A stretch of 64,000 bases of DNA from the NCBI RefSeq assembly GCF_900102745.1, contig NZ_FMZF01000006.1, positions 155,559-219,558 of the forward strand, given 5' to 3'. Source of the stretch: Geodermatophilus telluris. Its GTDB lineage: Bacteria; Actinomycetota; Actinomycetes; Mycobacteriales; Geodermatophilaceae. Numbering within the stretch: position 1 is the first letter of the stretch; each line of letters begins with the position of its first letter. Of the stretch, positions 45,205-54,373 are shown in pieces. A model generated the notes under the pieces. It searched no databases. It worked only from the letters and a program-made list of their open reading frames with translations, and had not been told where the DNA came from. Position numbers and translations under genes: made by a program.

Positions 45205-46178
45205 GACCGCTCCCCCATCGCCGCCAGCCGGGTGAGCCGCTCGACCACCGCCGCGCGCACCGCCTGCGGCGACTCGACCACGACGTCGGGGCCGTAGGCG
45301 GCCAGCTGGTCGGCCAGCCGCCACGGCTCGGTGGTCCGCAGCTGCAGCCGGTCGTCGCCGTCGGGGCCGGCGCCCAGCGGGGTGGCCCAGCGGCGCAGGC
45401 CCACCGCGGTGCCCGGCCGCGCGCGCACCACGACCAGGTGCTCCTCGCCCCCGGCCTGGCGGGCCACCAGCGCCGAGAGGTCGACGTCGGCCGGCGGCTC
45501 GAACGCGCCCTCCGGCCCGGTCGCCCGCGGCGTGCCGACGACCCGGGAGAGCCGGAACACCCGGGGCGCCTGCCGGTCGAGGTCGAGGCCCACCAGGTAC
45601 CAGCGGCCGTGCCAGGCCACCACGCCCCACGGCTGCACGTGCCGGCGGGCCGGGGCGTCCTCGTCGGGCCGGCGGTAGTCGAAGGTCAGCACCCGGCGGT
45701 CGCGGGCGGCGGTGTAGCAGGGCTCGAACGCCGGCTCGTCGGAGTCCAGCCGCGGCTGCACCGGCAGCGCCCGGGCCGGGTCGACGTCGACACCGGCGGC
45801 ACGCAGCTTGACCAGCGCGCTCTGCGCGGCCCCGGCCAGCTGCGCGGACTCCCACAGCCGCAGCGCCAGCCCCACCGCGGCGGCCTCCTCGCCGGTGAGC
45901 GTGATCTCGGGCAGCTCGTAGTCGGCGCGGGCGATGCGGTAGCCGTCCTCGGTGTCGAAGACGCTGGTGCGGCCGGTCTCCAGCGGCACGCCCATCTCGC
46001 GCAGCTCGGCCTTGTCCCGCTCGAACATCCGCTTGAACGCCTCGTCGGCGCGGGCGGTGCCGTCGTCGGGCTCGTAACCGGGCACGGTGGCGCGGATCCG
46101 CGCCGCGGTCACGTACTGCCGGGTGCCCAGCAGGGCGATGACCAGGTTGACCAGCCGCTCCGCCCGCTTCGCCGACAC
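45201..46178 (-). CDS. pafB: WYL-domain transcriptional regulator PafB
   Basis: A 325-residue partner of PafC with the start SAKRAERLVNLVIALLGTRQYV, a winged helix-turn-helix, the WYL segment RRVLTFDYRRPDEDAPARRHVQPWG and a C-terminal WCX part. The pair forms a heterodimer in mycobacteria, and the ligand is thought to be single-stranded nucleic acid. TAGCCT (46186-46191) ends 7 nt before the GTG start, so the pafBC transcript is predicted to be leaderless. Confidence 0.93.
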   Translation of the reverse strand: MSAKRAERLVNLVIALLGTRQYVTAARIRATVPGYEPDDGTARADEAFKRMFERDKAELREMGVPLETGRTSVFDTEDGYRIARADYELPEITLTGEEAAAVGLALRLWESAQLAGAAQSALVKLRAAGVDVDPARALPVQPRLDSDEPAFEPCYTAARDRRVLTFDYRRPDEDAPARRHVQPWGVVAWHGRWYLVGLDLDRQAPRVFRLSRVVGTPRATGPEGAFEPPADVDLSALVARQAGGEEHLVVVRARPGTAVGLRRWATPLGAGPDGDDRLQLRTTEPWRLADQLAAYGPDVVVESPQAVRAAVVERLTRLAAMGERS

Positions 46179-46256
46179 GCGCCCAAGGCTAGTCAGCCCC
46201 GCTGCACCGGGGCCGCCGGGCCGCGGGCGGCCGGGGTGCTGGCTAGCCTCTCGGCC

Positions 46257-47357
46257 GTGGGGGAAGCGACGAGGACGCAACGGATCCGCTGGCGACGCGG
46301 GCGGGTGACCGCCACCGGCCGCAGCTGGCGCGACGCCCTCGAGCTCACCGTGGCGGTGCCCGGCGACGGCGACGTCCGGTCGCTGGCGCACCCCTCGCTG
46401 GTCGGCGTCCCCGAGGTCGGCGACGAGGTGCTGCTCAACACCACCGCCTGGGCGCAGCGCCTGGGCACCGGCGGCTACGCGCTCGTCGTCGCCGTTCCCG
46501 ACCGGCTGCCGCCGGACCCCACCGGCCCCGGCCACCTGGTCAAGGCCCGCTACACGCCGATGCAGGTCAGCGTGCAGGGCGTCGACGAGCAGGACACCGA
46601 GCACCACGACGCCATCGCCGAGGCCGAGGACCTCGGCGGCATGCCGGTCGTCGTGGCCGACCTGCACTCGGCGCTGCCGGCGGTGCTCATCGGCGTGCTG
46701 GCCACCGACCCCGACCTCCGGGTCGCCTACGTGATGACCGACGGCGGCGCGCTGGTGGCCGGCTTCTCCCGCACGCTGCACACCCTGGCGCCGTCGCTGG
46801 CCGGCGTGGTCACCGTGGGCCAGGCCTTCGGCGGCGACCTCGAGGCGGTCACCCTGCACACCGGGCTGCTCGCCGCCCGGCACGTGCTCGGCGCCGACGT
46901 CGCGATCGTCACGCAGGGCCCGGGCAACCTGGGCACCGGGACGTCGTGGGGCTTCTCCGGGGTGGCCGCGGGTGAGGCCTGCAACGCCGTCTCCGTGCTG
47001 GGCGGGGAGCCGATCGGCGCGCTGCGCATCTCCGACGCCGACCCGCGCCCGCGCCACCGCGGGGTCTCCCACCACTCGCTGACCGCCTTCGGCCGGGTGG
47101 CGCTGGCCGGGGTGACGCTGGTGGCGCCGCGGGGGCTGGGCTCGGAGCTGGGCAGCCAGGTCGACGAGGACCTCGCCTCGCAGCCGGAGCGCAACGAGGT
47201 CGTGTGGGTCGACACCGAGGGCCTCGACGAGGCGCTGCAGCTCTCCCCGGTGACGCTGTCGACGATGGGCCGCGGCTGGCCGGAGGAGCGCGCCTACTTC
47301 CTCGCCGCCGCAGCGGCCGGCCGCTACGCCGCCGTGCAGGTGCCGGTCGAGGGCTGA
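46257..47357 (+). CDS. DUF3866 family protein
   Basis: A 366-residue protein of unknown function that fits the DUF3866 family found beside pafA in actinobacteria. It has VADLHSALPAVLIGVL, VGQAFGGDLEAVTLHTGLLAA and TQGPGNLGTGTSWGFSG, a glycine-rich loop that suggests nucleotide or metal binding (not proven). It is the only plus-strand gene inside the Pup-proteasome block. TAGCCT (46244-46249) ends 7 nt before the GTG. Confidence 0.85.
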   Translation: MGEATRTQRIRWRRGRVTATGRSWRDALELTVAVPGDGDVRSLAHPSLVGVPEVGDEVLLNTTAWAQRLGTGGYALVVAVPDRLPPDPTGPGHLVKARYTPMQVSVQGVDEQDTEHHDAIAEAEDLGGMPVVVADLHSALPAVLIGVLATDPDLRVAYVMTDGGALVAGFSRTLHTLAPSLAGVVTVGQAFGGDLEAVTLHTGLLAARHVLGADVAIVTQGPGNLGTGTSWGFSGVAAGEACNAVSVLGGEPIGALRISDADPRPRHRGVSHHSLTAFGRVALAGVTLVAPRGLGSELGSQVDEDLASQPERNEVVWVDTEGLDEALQLSPVTLSTMGRGWPEERAYFLAAAAAGRYAAVQVPVEG

Positions 47358-47374
47358 GCCCGCGCCGGCCGCGG

Positions 47375-48733
47375 TCACATGGAGGCGATGAGCTTCTCCA
47401 CCCGCTCGTCGACGCTCTTGAACGGGTCCTTGCACAGCACGGTGCGCTGCGCCTGGTCGTTGAGCTTGAGGTGCACCCAGTCGACGGTGAAGTCGCGCCG
47501 CTTCTCCTGCGCCTTGCGGATGAACTCCCCCCGCAGCTTGGCGCGGGTGGTCTGCGGCGGCACGTTCTTGGCCTCGAACACCCGCGGCTCGTGCGCCACC
47601 CGCTCGACCTGCCCGCGCCGCTCCAGCAGGTAGTACAGCCCCCGCCGGCGGCTGATGTCGTGGTAGGCGAGGTCCATCTGCGCCACCCGCGGCGAGGACA
47701 GCGACAGGTCGTGCTTGGCCCGGTAGCGCTCGATGAGCGAGAGCTTGGTCGCCCAGTCGATCTCCCGGTCGATGAGCGAGAGGTCGCCGGAGTCGACGGC
47801 CTTGAGCACCCGCCCCCACAGTTCCAGCATCTGCCGGTGCACCGGCCCGAAGCCCTCCCGGTCGACGAACTCCGCCGCCCGCGCGTGGTACTCCGCCTGG
47901 ATCTCCAGCGCCGACATCTCCCGGCCGTTGGCCAGGCGCACCTTGCGGCGGCCGGTGATGTCGTGGCTGATCTCCCGGATGGCGCGGATCGGGTTCTCCA
48001 GGGCCATGTCCCGGATCGGCACCCCGGCCTCGATCATCCGCAGCACCAGGTCGGTGACGGTGACCTTGAGCAGCGTCGTCGTCTCGTTCATGTTCGAGTC
48101 GCCGACGATGACGTGCAGCCGCCGGTAGCGCTCGGCGTCGGCGTGCGGCTCGTCGCGGGTGTTGATGATCGGCCGGCTCCGCGTCGTCGCGCTGGAGACG
48201 CCCTCCCAGATGTGCTCGGCGCGCTGGCTGACGCAGTAGATCGCCCCGCGCGGGGTCTGCAGCACCTTGCCCGCGCCCACCACCAGCTGCCGGCTGACCA
48301 GGAACGGGATGAGCACGTCGGCGAGCCGGCTGAACTCCCCGTGCCGGCCCACCAGGTAGTTCTCGTGGCAGCCGTAGCTGTTGCCCGCCGAGTCGGTGTT
48401 GTTCTTGAACAGGTAGATGTCGCCGGTGACGCCCTCCTCGGCCAGCCGCTGCTCGGCGTCGACCAGCAGGCCCTCGAGGATCCGCTCGCCCGCCTTGTCG
48501 TGGACGACGAGCTCGGTGAGGTCGTCGCACTCGGCGGTGGCGTACTCGGGGTGGCTGCCGACGTCGAGGTAGAGCCGCGAGCCGTTGCGCAGGAACACGT
48601 TGGAGCTGCGCCCCCACGAGACCACCCGGCGGAACAGGTAGCGCGCGACCTCGTCCGGGGACAGCCGGCGCTGCCCGCGGAAGGTGCACGTGACGCCGTA
48701 CTCGGTCTCGATCCCGAAGATCCGTCGGTCCAC
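47375..48733 (-). CDS. pafA: Pup-protein ligase PafA
   Basis: A 452-residue ligase that joins the C-terminal glutamate of Pup to substrate lysines with ATP. Its GCS-like fold shows [14 protein letters not shown] at the start (metal-binding Glu), the catalytic Asp in [15 protein letters not shown] (about D57) and [17 protein letters not shown]. The length and the place downstream of prcBA match other actinobacteria. TAGGCT (48740-48745) ends 6 nt before the GTG, so it also has its own leaderless promoter. Confidence 0.97.
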   Translation of the reverse strand: MDRRIFGIETEYGVTCTFRGQRRLSPDEVARYLFRRVVSWGRSSNVFLRNGSRLYLDVGSHPEYATAECDDLTELVVHDKAGERILEGLLVDAEQRLAEEGVTGDIYLFKNNTDSAGNSYGCHENYLVGRHGEFSRLADVLIPFLVSRQLVVGAGKVLQTPRGAIYCVSQRAEHIWEGVSSATTRSRPIINTRDEPHADAERYRRLHVIVGDSNMNETTTLLKVTVTDLVLRMIEAGVPIRDMALENPIRAIREISHDITGRRKVRLANGREMSALEIQAEYHARAAEFVDREGFGPVHRQMLELWGRVLKAVDSGDLSLIDREIDWATKLSLIERYRAKHDLSLSSPRVAQMDLAYHDISRRRGLYYLLERRGQVERVAHEPRVFEAKNVPPQTTRAKLRGEFIRKAQEKRRDFTVDWVHLKLNDQAQRTVLCKDPFKSVDERVEKLIASM

Positions 48734-48789
48734 GGACCGAGCCTAGGCGCCGGATGCGACTCCGGCCGGTTCCCGGCGCGGCCCGCCGC

Positions 48790-49725
48790 TCAGGACGACC
48801 GGCCGCCGCCGTCCGCCCCGCCGTCGGTGCCGCCACCCTCGCCGTCGGCCGGTCCGGGCTGCGGGCCGGCACCCTCTCCCGAGCCCGCCGTGCCCCCCGC
48901 GGTGTCCGGTGCGGCCGGGTCGCCGAGACCGGCCGGGGTGCCCGGCTGCGGCGCGCTCGGCGTGTGCGCGTGCGTGGCGCCCTCGGCCGCCTGCTCGGCC
49001 GTGGCGTCGCCGGCCGACCGGTCGCCGAGCAGGCTGCCCAGCGCGGCGCCGACGACCCGGCGGAAGGCCCGCTTGGGCCGGCGCCGGTCGAGCACGGCGA
49101 CCTCGAGCTGGGTGGCCGGCAGCAGCCCGCCGTCGCCGTTGCCCGACATCGCCGGGCTGGACGCCGACAGCGCGCGGACGCCGACCATCAGCGCGTCGCG
49201 CAGGTCCAGGCCCGCCCGGAAGTGGTCCCGCAGGTGCCCGGTGACCGCGTCGGCCTGCCCGCCCATGACGATGAAGTCCGGCTCGTCGACCACCGAGCCG
49301 TCGAAGGTCAGCCGGTAGAGCTGGTCGGCCTCCGGTGTCTCACCCACCTCGGCGACGCACAGCTCCACCTCGAAGGGCTTGGTCTGCTGGGTGAAGATCT
49401 CGCCGAGGGTCTGCGCGTAGGCGTTGGCGATGACGCGGCCGGTGACGTCGCGGCGGTTGTAGGAGTAGCCGCGGACGTCGGCCAGCCGCACGCCGGCCAC
49501 CCGCAGGCTCTCGAACTCGCTGTAGCGGCCCACCGCGGCGAAGCCGATCCGGTCGTAGATCTCGCCGACCTTGTGCAGCGTGGAGCTGGGGTTCTCGGCG
49601 ATGAACAGCACGCCGTCGGCGTAGGTGAGCACGGCGACGCTGCGGCCGCGGGAGATGCCCTTGCGGGCGTACTCCGAGCGGTCGCGCATCAGCTGCTCGG
49701 GCGAGGCGTAGTACGGCATGGTCAT
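48790..49725 (-). CDS. prcA: Proteasome subunit alpha with a long C-terminal tail
   Basis: A 311-residue alpha subunit. It starts [21 protein letters not shown], the gate-forming N-terminus, and ARGSVAV-like [17 protein letters not shown] begins the core. The core ends near residue 230 ([15 protein letters not shown]). About 80 further residues rich in Gly, Ala, Pro, Ser and Thr form a disordered tail much longer than in mycobacteria. The start lies 5 bases after the prcB stop. Confidence 0.96.
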   Translation of the reverse strand: MTMPYYASPEQLMRDRSEYARKGISRGRSVAVLTYADGVLFIAENPSSTLHKVGEIYDRIGFAAVGRYSEFESLRVAGVRLADVRGYSYNRRDVTGRVIANAYAQTLGEIFTQQTKPFEVELCVAEVGETPEADQLYRLTFDGSVVDEPDFIVMGGQADAVTGHLRDHFRAGLDLRDALMVGVRALSASSPAMSGNGDGGLLPATQLEVAVLDRRRPKRAFRRVVGAALGSLLGDRSAGDATAEQAAEGATHAHTPSAPQPGTPAGLGDPAAPDTAGGTAGSGEGAGPQPGPADGEGGGTDGGADGGGRSS

Positions 49726-49730
49726 GGCGG

Positions 49731-50582
49731 TCAGCCCTGCCCCTCGGCGGCGGCCCGCTCGTCGGTGATGGTCCCGGCGACGGCGGCCACCTCGTCGTCG
49801 GTGAGCCGGACCGCGCCCTCGGCGTCGACCCGGTAGACGATCGGGTACAGCCGCCGCACCGGGTCCGGCCCGCCGGTGGCGGAGTCGTCGTCGGCGGCGT
49901 CGTAGAGCGCCTCGACCAGGCTGCGGGTGGCCGCGTCGCCGTCGAGGCCCGGGCGCCAGGTCTTCTTCAGCGAGTTGCGGGCGAACAGCGAGCCCGAGCC
50001 GACCGAGGAGTAGCCGCGCTCCTCGTAGTTCCCGCCGGTGACGTCGTAGCTGAAGATCCGGCCCGGGGTGGCGCCCGGCGCGGCGTCGAGGTCGTAGCCG
50101 GCGAACAGCGGGACCACCGCGAGGCCCTGCAGGGCGGCGCCGAGGTTGCCGCGGATCATCTGCGCCAGCCGGTTGGCCTTGCCGTCGAGGCTGAGGGTGA
50201 GGCCCTCGATCTTCTCGTAGTGCTCGAGCTCGACCTGGTAGAGCTTCACCATCTCGATGGCGATGCCCGCCGCGCCGGCGATGCCGATGACCGACCAGCT
50301 GTCGGCCGGGTACACCTTCTCGATGTCGCGGCTGCTGATGAGGTTGCCCATGGTGGCGCGGCGGTCGCCGCCCATGAGCACGCCGTCGGCGTAGGTGAGA
50401 GCGACGATCGTGGTGCCGTGCGGGGTGAGGTCACCGGCGTTGACCGCGGGGACCGGGCGCCTGCTGGGCAGTAGGTCGGGCGCGGCGGTGGCGAGGAAGT
50501 CGGTGAACGAGGAACCCACCCGGTCCAGGTAGGCGGGCGGGAAGCCGCTCCGGCCGGTGTGCGACTGGGTCAACCCGTCCAC
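49731..50582 (-). CDS. prcB: Proteasome subunit beta
   Basis: A 283-residue beta subunit made with a 56-residue propeptide; the catalytic N-terminal Thr of the mature protein is T57 in [24 protein letters not shown]. Lys and Asp of the active site are in DRRAT and [10 protein letters not shown]. It forms the inner rings of the 20S core with PrcA. The start (GTG at 50582) is 124 bases after the endonuclease stop. Confidence 0.96.
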   Translation of the reverse strand: MDGLTQSHTGRSGFPPAYLDRVGSSFTDFLATAAPDLLPSRRPVPAVNAGDLTPHGTTIVALTYADGVLMGGDRRATMGNLISSRDIEKVYPADSWSVIGIAGAAGIAIEMVKLYQVELEHYEKIEGLTLSLDGKANRLAQMIRGNLGAALQGLAVVPLFAGYDLDAAPGATPGRIFSYDVTGGNYEERGYSSVGSGSLFARNSLKKTWRPGLDGDAATRSLVEALYDAADDDSATGGPDPVRRLYPIVYRVDAEGAVRLTDDEVAAVAGTITDERAAAEGQG

Positions 50583-50706
50583 CTCTCCGCCCCGCTCGGG
50601 GTGCTGATCGACGTGCCGCGGGGACCCCGCGACGCCTGCCGCCGACCCTACCGGCGCGACTCGCGACCCACCCGGGACGCCGGGAGGCGGGCGCGGCCGG
50701 CCGGGA

Positions 50707-51480
50707 TCAGTGGGGAGGAGGCCGGTCCAGGGAGGCGATCACGGCCGCGACCCGGGCGCGCACCACGTCGCGGTGGGAGCACCCGGCGGCCCGGCCCCGG
50801 ACGGCGAGCCCGCCGGGGTCGCCGGACCCGCGCGGTGCCCGCAGGACCCGCTCACCTGCTTCCGGCTCGTCCGCACGGGTCGGCCCGGCGCGGTGGCCCT
50901 CCACGTACCGGGCAGCCGCGCGCAGCGTCGCAGGGTCGTCCTTGAACTGACCCAGGCCGCCGTTGCAGCCGAAGCACAGCAACTGGCGCACCCGGCCGGT
51001 GTCGTGGTCGTGGTCGATGTGTGCAGCCGGTGCCGCTCGGCAGATCGCGCACCGACCGTCCTGCGCCGCGAGCATCGCGTCGGCATCCTCGGCCGTGATC
51101 CCGTACCGGCGCTTGAGGTGGTAGGTCCGGGAGCCACCGATCTTGTCCAACGAGGCGCGACCGCGCGCGTTGTGGCACGGCCGGCAGTAGGAGTGCCGCC
51201 CGCTCTTGGTGGCTGACGTCTTGGGGAAGTCGGCGAGCGGCTTGACCGCATCGCAGTCAGGGCACCACTTGTGGCCGTCGGGGACGTGACGGTCGAGGGC
51301 GAAGCGGCGCTTGGGTGGCCCCTGGCGGCGCTCCTTCGAGGCTCGGAGACGGCGCCGGGCGTGGTCACGACAGTAGAAGGCGAGACCGTCGCGCCGGCGC
51401 CTGTCCCGGGTGAAGTCCTCTACCGGGCGGTGCGCACCGCAATCTGGGCAGAACTTTTCCCCGCCATTCTTGTCCGCCAT
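50707..51480 (-). CDS. Endonuclease VII-type HNH endonuclease inside the proteasome operon
   Basis: A 257-residue protein with two N-terminal zinc-finger-like units ([14 protein letters not shown]...YCRDH and [14 protein letters not shown]...[10 protein letters not shown]) and an endonuclease VII/HNH domain: [30 protein letters not shown] followed by LGQFKDDP. The catalytic His-Asp and the zinc cysteines are all present. It stands between pup (21 bases upstream) and prcB, co-directional. The first codons and the spacer to pup are much richer in A and T than the neighbours. Similar genes occur near pup in some other actinobacteria as far as I remember. The target and role are unknown. Confidence 0.85.
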   Translation of the reverse strand: MADKNGGEKFCPDCGAHRPVEDFTRDRRRRDGLAFYCRDHARRRLRASKERRQGPPKRRFALDRHVPDGHKWCPDCDAVKPLADFPKTSATKSGRHSYCRPCHNARGRASLDKIGGSRTYHLKRRYGITAEDADAMLAAQDGRCAICRAAPAAHIDHDHDTGRVRQLLCFGCNGGLGQFKDDPATLRAAARYVEGHRAGPTRADEPEAGERVLRAPRGSGDPGGLAVRGRAAGCSHRDVVRARVAAVIASLDRPPPH

Positions 51481-51501
51481 TTTAATGGCACGACGGAATG
51501 G

Positions 51502-51711
51502 TCACTCCCCTCCTTTTTGCACATATGAACGAACGAATTCCTCTGCATTCTCCTCGAGGACGTCGTCGATTTCATCCAGAATGGCGTCGACGTCCTCGGA
51601 CATCTCCTTGTGCCGCTCGGCGACCTCGGTGTCGACCGAGGCCTCGACCTCGTCGGTCTCCTCGCGCGTCCGCGTCGCCTTCTGCTGCCCGCCGGTGTCC
51701 CTGGTGGCCAC
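51502..51711 (-). CDS. pup: Prokaryotic ubiquitin-like protein Pup
   Basis: A 69-residue, mostly disordered protein with a central helix that binds Mpa (EMSEDVDAILDEIDDVLEEN) and the end VQKGGE. Because it ends in Glu rather than Gln, it needs no deamidation before ligation by PafA. The GTG at 51711 has GGGAGGG just upstream. The last twelve codons (TCA, TAT, CAA, AAA, GGA) are rare for this genome. Confidence 0.96.
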   Translation of the reverse strand: MATRDTGGQQKATRTREETDEVEASVDTEVAERHKEMSEDVDAILDEIDDVLEENAEEFVRSYVQKGGE

Positions 51712-51806
51712 GTGCCCTCCCCTGGTGCGCGCCGAGTGCGTGCTGCCGCCGAAACTACCCGCAGGTACCGACATCCGTCGGCCGCCGGCGCGGGGCGTAC
51801 CCGCGA

Positions 51807-52799
51807 TCAGCGCGGGGCCGACGCGGCGCCGAGGCGGTCGAGCAGCGCGGCGCGGATCGCCGGCCGGGTGCCGAAGACCAGCAGGAACAGCGCCTCCCGC
51901 AGCGTCCGCTCGGCGTCGCTGCCCGACCGCACCGCGCTGCTGCCGCTGGCCACCGCCAGCGCGCCCGCGGCCCGGTGCGCCAGCGCGGCGGCCTCGGCGC
52001 GGGCGGCGGGCAGCTCGTCGGGGCCCGCGGCGTCGAGGCGGGCGCGCACGGCGGCCAGCTCGCCGTCCAGCGGGGAGGGCCCGACCAGCCGGGTGCACCG
52101 GCGCACCAGGCCGAGGGCCAGCGAGCCGTTCACCCGCAGCGTCGCGGCGTCGGCGGCCAGCACCTCGCTGAAGGGCCGGCGCCGCACCAGGCGGTCGGCG
52201 GGCACCCGGTGGCCGGTCAGCCGCAGCTCCACCGTCGCGCTGGCCCGCACGGCGACCAGCGGCTGCGCGGCGACCGCCAGCGTCGGCCCCTCGACGGCGT
52301 CGACGAGCACGAAGGCCACGTCCGCGCCGTCGCGGGCGGCGACGAGCAGCACGTCGACCGCCCCCCAGCCGGTCACCCAGGGCACCGCGCCGTCGAGCAC
52401 CAGGTCGCCGCCGTCGGCCCGCGCCGTCATCGCCGGCGGCCCGGGCCGGGTCGCCGCCTGCAGCGCCACCCCGGCGCGCCGGCGCCCGGCGCAGAGGTCG
52501 GCCAGCAGCTGCGGGTGCGTGCCCGCGGCGGCCAGCCGGGCGACGACGCCCAGGTGCTGCAGCCAGACGAACGTCGTCGCCAGGTCCCCGGCGGCGAGCT
52601 CCTCGACGACGGCGGCGACGGTGACCGCGTCGGCCCCCAGCCCGCCCGACGGGCGCGGCCCGGTCAGCCCGTAGAGCCCGGCGCCGGCCAGCGCGTCGAG
52701 GTGCCCGCGCGGCACCGCCCCGGCCGCCTCCACCGCGGCGGCCGCCGGCGCCAGCAGGGACGCGGCCAGCTCCCGGGCCGTCGCGACGGGGCCGGTCAC
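51807..52799 (-). CDS. Acyl-CoA dehydrogenase family protein between dop and pup
   Basis: A 330-residue protein, shorter than the usual 380-400. It has an N-terminal helical domain (LAGAGLYGLTGPRPSGGLGADAVT), a middle beta domain (LVLDGAVPWVTGWGAVDVLLVAA) and a C-terminal helical domain ending ERTLREALFLLVFGTRPAIR. The typical catalytic Glu region is not seen, so dehydrogenase activity is uncertain. The GTG follows directly on the dop stop (TGAGTG), so it is translated from the same message. A role in the Pup system is not known. Confidence 0.82.
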   Translation of the reverse strand: MTGPVATARELAASLLAPAAAAVEAAGAVPRGHLDALAGAGLYGLTGPRPSGGLGADAVTVAAVVEELAAGDLATTFVWLQHLGVVARLAAAGTHPQLLADLCAGRRRAGVALQAATRPGPPAMTARADGGDLVLDGAVPWVTGWGAVDVLLVAARDGADVAFVLVDAVEGPTLAVAAQPLVAVRASATVELRLTGHRVPADRLVRRRPFSEVLAADAATLRVNGSLALGLVRRCTRLVGPSPLDGELAAVRARLDAAGPDELPAARAEAAALAHRAAGALAVASGSSAVRSGSDAERTLREALFLLVFGTRPAIRAALLDRLGAASAPR

Positions 52800-54305
52800 T
52801 CAGCCGCCGGTGATCGTGTCGACCAGCTCCTGCGCGGTCGACGTCGACTCGAACAGCAGGCCGACGTGCTCGCGGGTGCCGCGCAGCGGCTCCATCGTCG
52901 GGATCCGCACCAGGTTCTCCCGGCCCAGGTCGAACACCACCGAGTCCCAGGACGCCGCGGCCACCTGCGCGGGGAAGCGGCGCAGGCACTCGCCGCGGAA
53001 GAACGCGCGGGTGTCGGCCGGCGGGCTGACCACGGCCCGGGCGACCTCCTCGTCGGTGAGCAGCCGCCGCATCGAGCCGCGCGCCACCAGCCGGTGGTAG
53101 AGCCCCTTCTCCGGGCGCACGTCGGAGTACTGCAGGTCCACCAGCTGCAGCCGCGGGTCGCCCCACTCCAGCCCGTCGCGGGAGCGGTAGCCCTCGAGCA
53201 GCCGCAGCTTGGCCGGCCAGTCCAGCCGGTCGGCCAGCCGCAGCGGGTCGGCGGCGAGGTCGTCGAGCACCTCGGCCCAGCGGCGCAGCACGTCGGCGGT
53301 CTGCTCGTCGGCCTCGCCGCCGCGGTCGACGAACCGCTGCGCCTGGTCGAGGTAGGCGCGCTGCACGTCCAGCGCGGTCATCCGGCGGCCGTCGCGCAGC
53401 CGCAGCAGGTGGGTGAGCGAGGGGTCGTGGCTGACCGCCTGCAGCGCCGCGACCGGCTCCTCGACGGCGAGGTCCTCGGTCAGCGCCCGGGCCTCGATCA
53501 TCGCCAGCACCAGCGACGTCGTCCCGACCTTGAGGTAGGTGGACAGCTCGGCGAGGTTCGCGTCGCCGACGATCACGTGCAGCCGGCGGTACTCGTCGGG
53601 GTTGGCGTGCGGCTCGTCGCGGGTGTTGATGATCGGCCGCTTGAGCGTGGTCTCCAGACCCACCTCGACCTCGAAGAAGTCGGCGCGCGAGGAGATCTGG
53701 AAGCCCTTGGTGCGGCCCTCGGTGCCGATGCCGACCCGCCCGGCGCCGGCGACGACCTGCCGGGTGACGAAGAAGGGGACGAGGCCGCGGATGATGTCGA
53801 TGAACGGCGTCCGCCGGTCCATCAGGTAGTTCTCGTGCGCGCCGTAGCTGGCGCCCTTGCCGTCGGTGTTGTTCTTGTACAGCTGGATGGGCTGGGTGCC
53901 GGGGATGCGGGCGGCCCGCCGGGCGGCCTCGACCATCACCCGCTCCCCCGCCTTGTCCCACAGGACGACGTCGCGCGGGTTGGTGACCTCCGGCGTCGAG
54001 TACTCCGGGTGGGCGTGGTCGACGTAGAGCCGCGCGCCGTTGGTGAGGATGACGTTGGCCATCCCGGAGTCCTCGTCGAGGTCGGTGTGGTCGAGCGCCT
54101 GGGCCGGCGAGAGGTCGAACCCGCGGGCGTCGCGCAGCGGCGACTCCTCCTCGAAGTCCCAGCGGGGGCGGCGCCGGGTGGGCGCGTCGGCCACCGCCCA
54201 GGCGTTCACCACCTGGCTGGAGAGGGTGGTCGGGTTGGCCGTGGGCTGCCCGGGGACCGAGATGCCGTACTCGACCTCGGTCCCCATCACCCGCCGAACG
54301 CTCAT
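52800..54305 (-). CDS. dop: Depupylase/deamidase of Pup (Dop)
   Basis: A 501-residue homologue of PafA that removes Pup from proteins. It shows [14 protein letters not shown] at the start, the long Dop-specific loop after residue 40, the catalytic Asp in [16 protein letters not shown] (about D96) and [17 protein letters not shown]. Since Pup here ends in Glu, only the depupylase activity should be needed. TAGTCT (54313-54318) ends 7 nt before ATG at 54305, which supports a separate leaderless promoter after the mpa terminator. Confidence 0.97.
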   Translation of the reverse strand: MSVRRVMGTEVEYGISVPGQPTANPTTLSSQVVNAWAVADAPTRRRPRWDFEEESPLRDARGFDLSPAQALDHTDLDEDSGMANVILTNGARLYVDHAHPEYSTPEVTNPRDVVLWDKAGERVMVEAARRAARIPGTQPIQLYKNNTDGKGASYGAHENYLMDRRTPFIDIIRGLVPFFVTRQVVAGAGRVGIGTEGRTKGFQISSRADFFEVEVGLETTLKRPIINTRDEPHANPDEYRRLHVIVGDANLAELSTYLKVGTTSLVLAMIEARALTEDLAVEEPVAALQAVSHDPSLTHLLRLRDGRRMTALDVQRAYLDQAQRFVDRGGEADEQTADVLRRWAEVLDDLAADPLRLADRLDWPAKLRLLEGYRSRDGLEWGDPRLQLVDLQYSDVRPEKGLYHRLVARGSMRRLLTDEEVARAVVSPPADTRAFFRGECLRRFPAQVAAASWDSVVFDLGRENLVRIPTMEPLRGTREHVGLLFESTSTAQELVDTITGG

Positions 54306-54334
54306 GCGACCGAGACTAGGCGGCGGACCGGACG

Positions 54335-54369
54335 CCGCCCGGGCACCCCGCGCGGGGGTGCCCGGGCGG
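54335..54369 (-). terminator. Terminator between mpa and dop
   Basis: A perfect 15-bp stem (CCGCCCGGGCACCCC with its complement, arms 54335-54349 and 54355-54369) has a 5-base loop. It directly follows the mpa stop on the minus strand. Confidence 0.8.
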
Positions 54370-54373
54370 GGTC

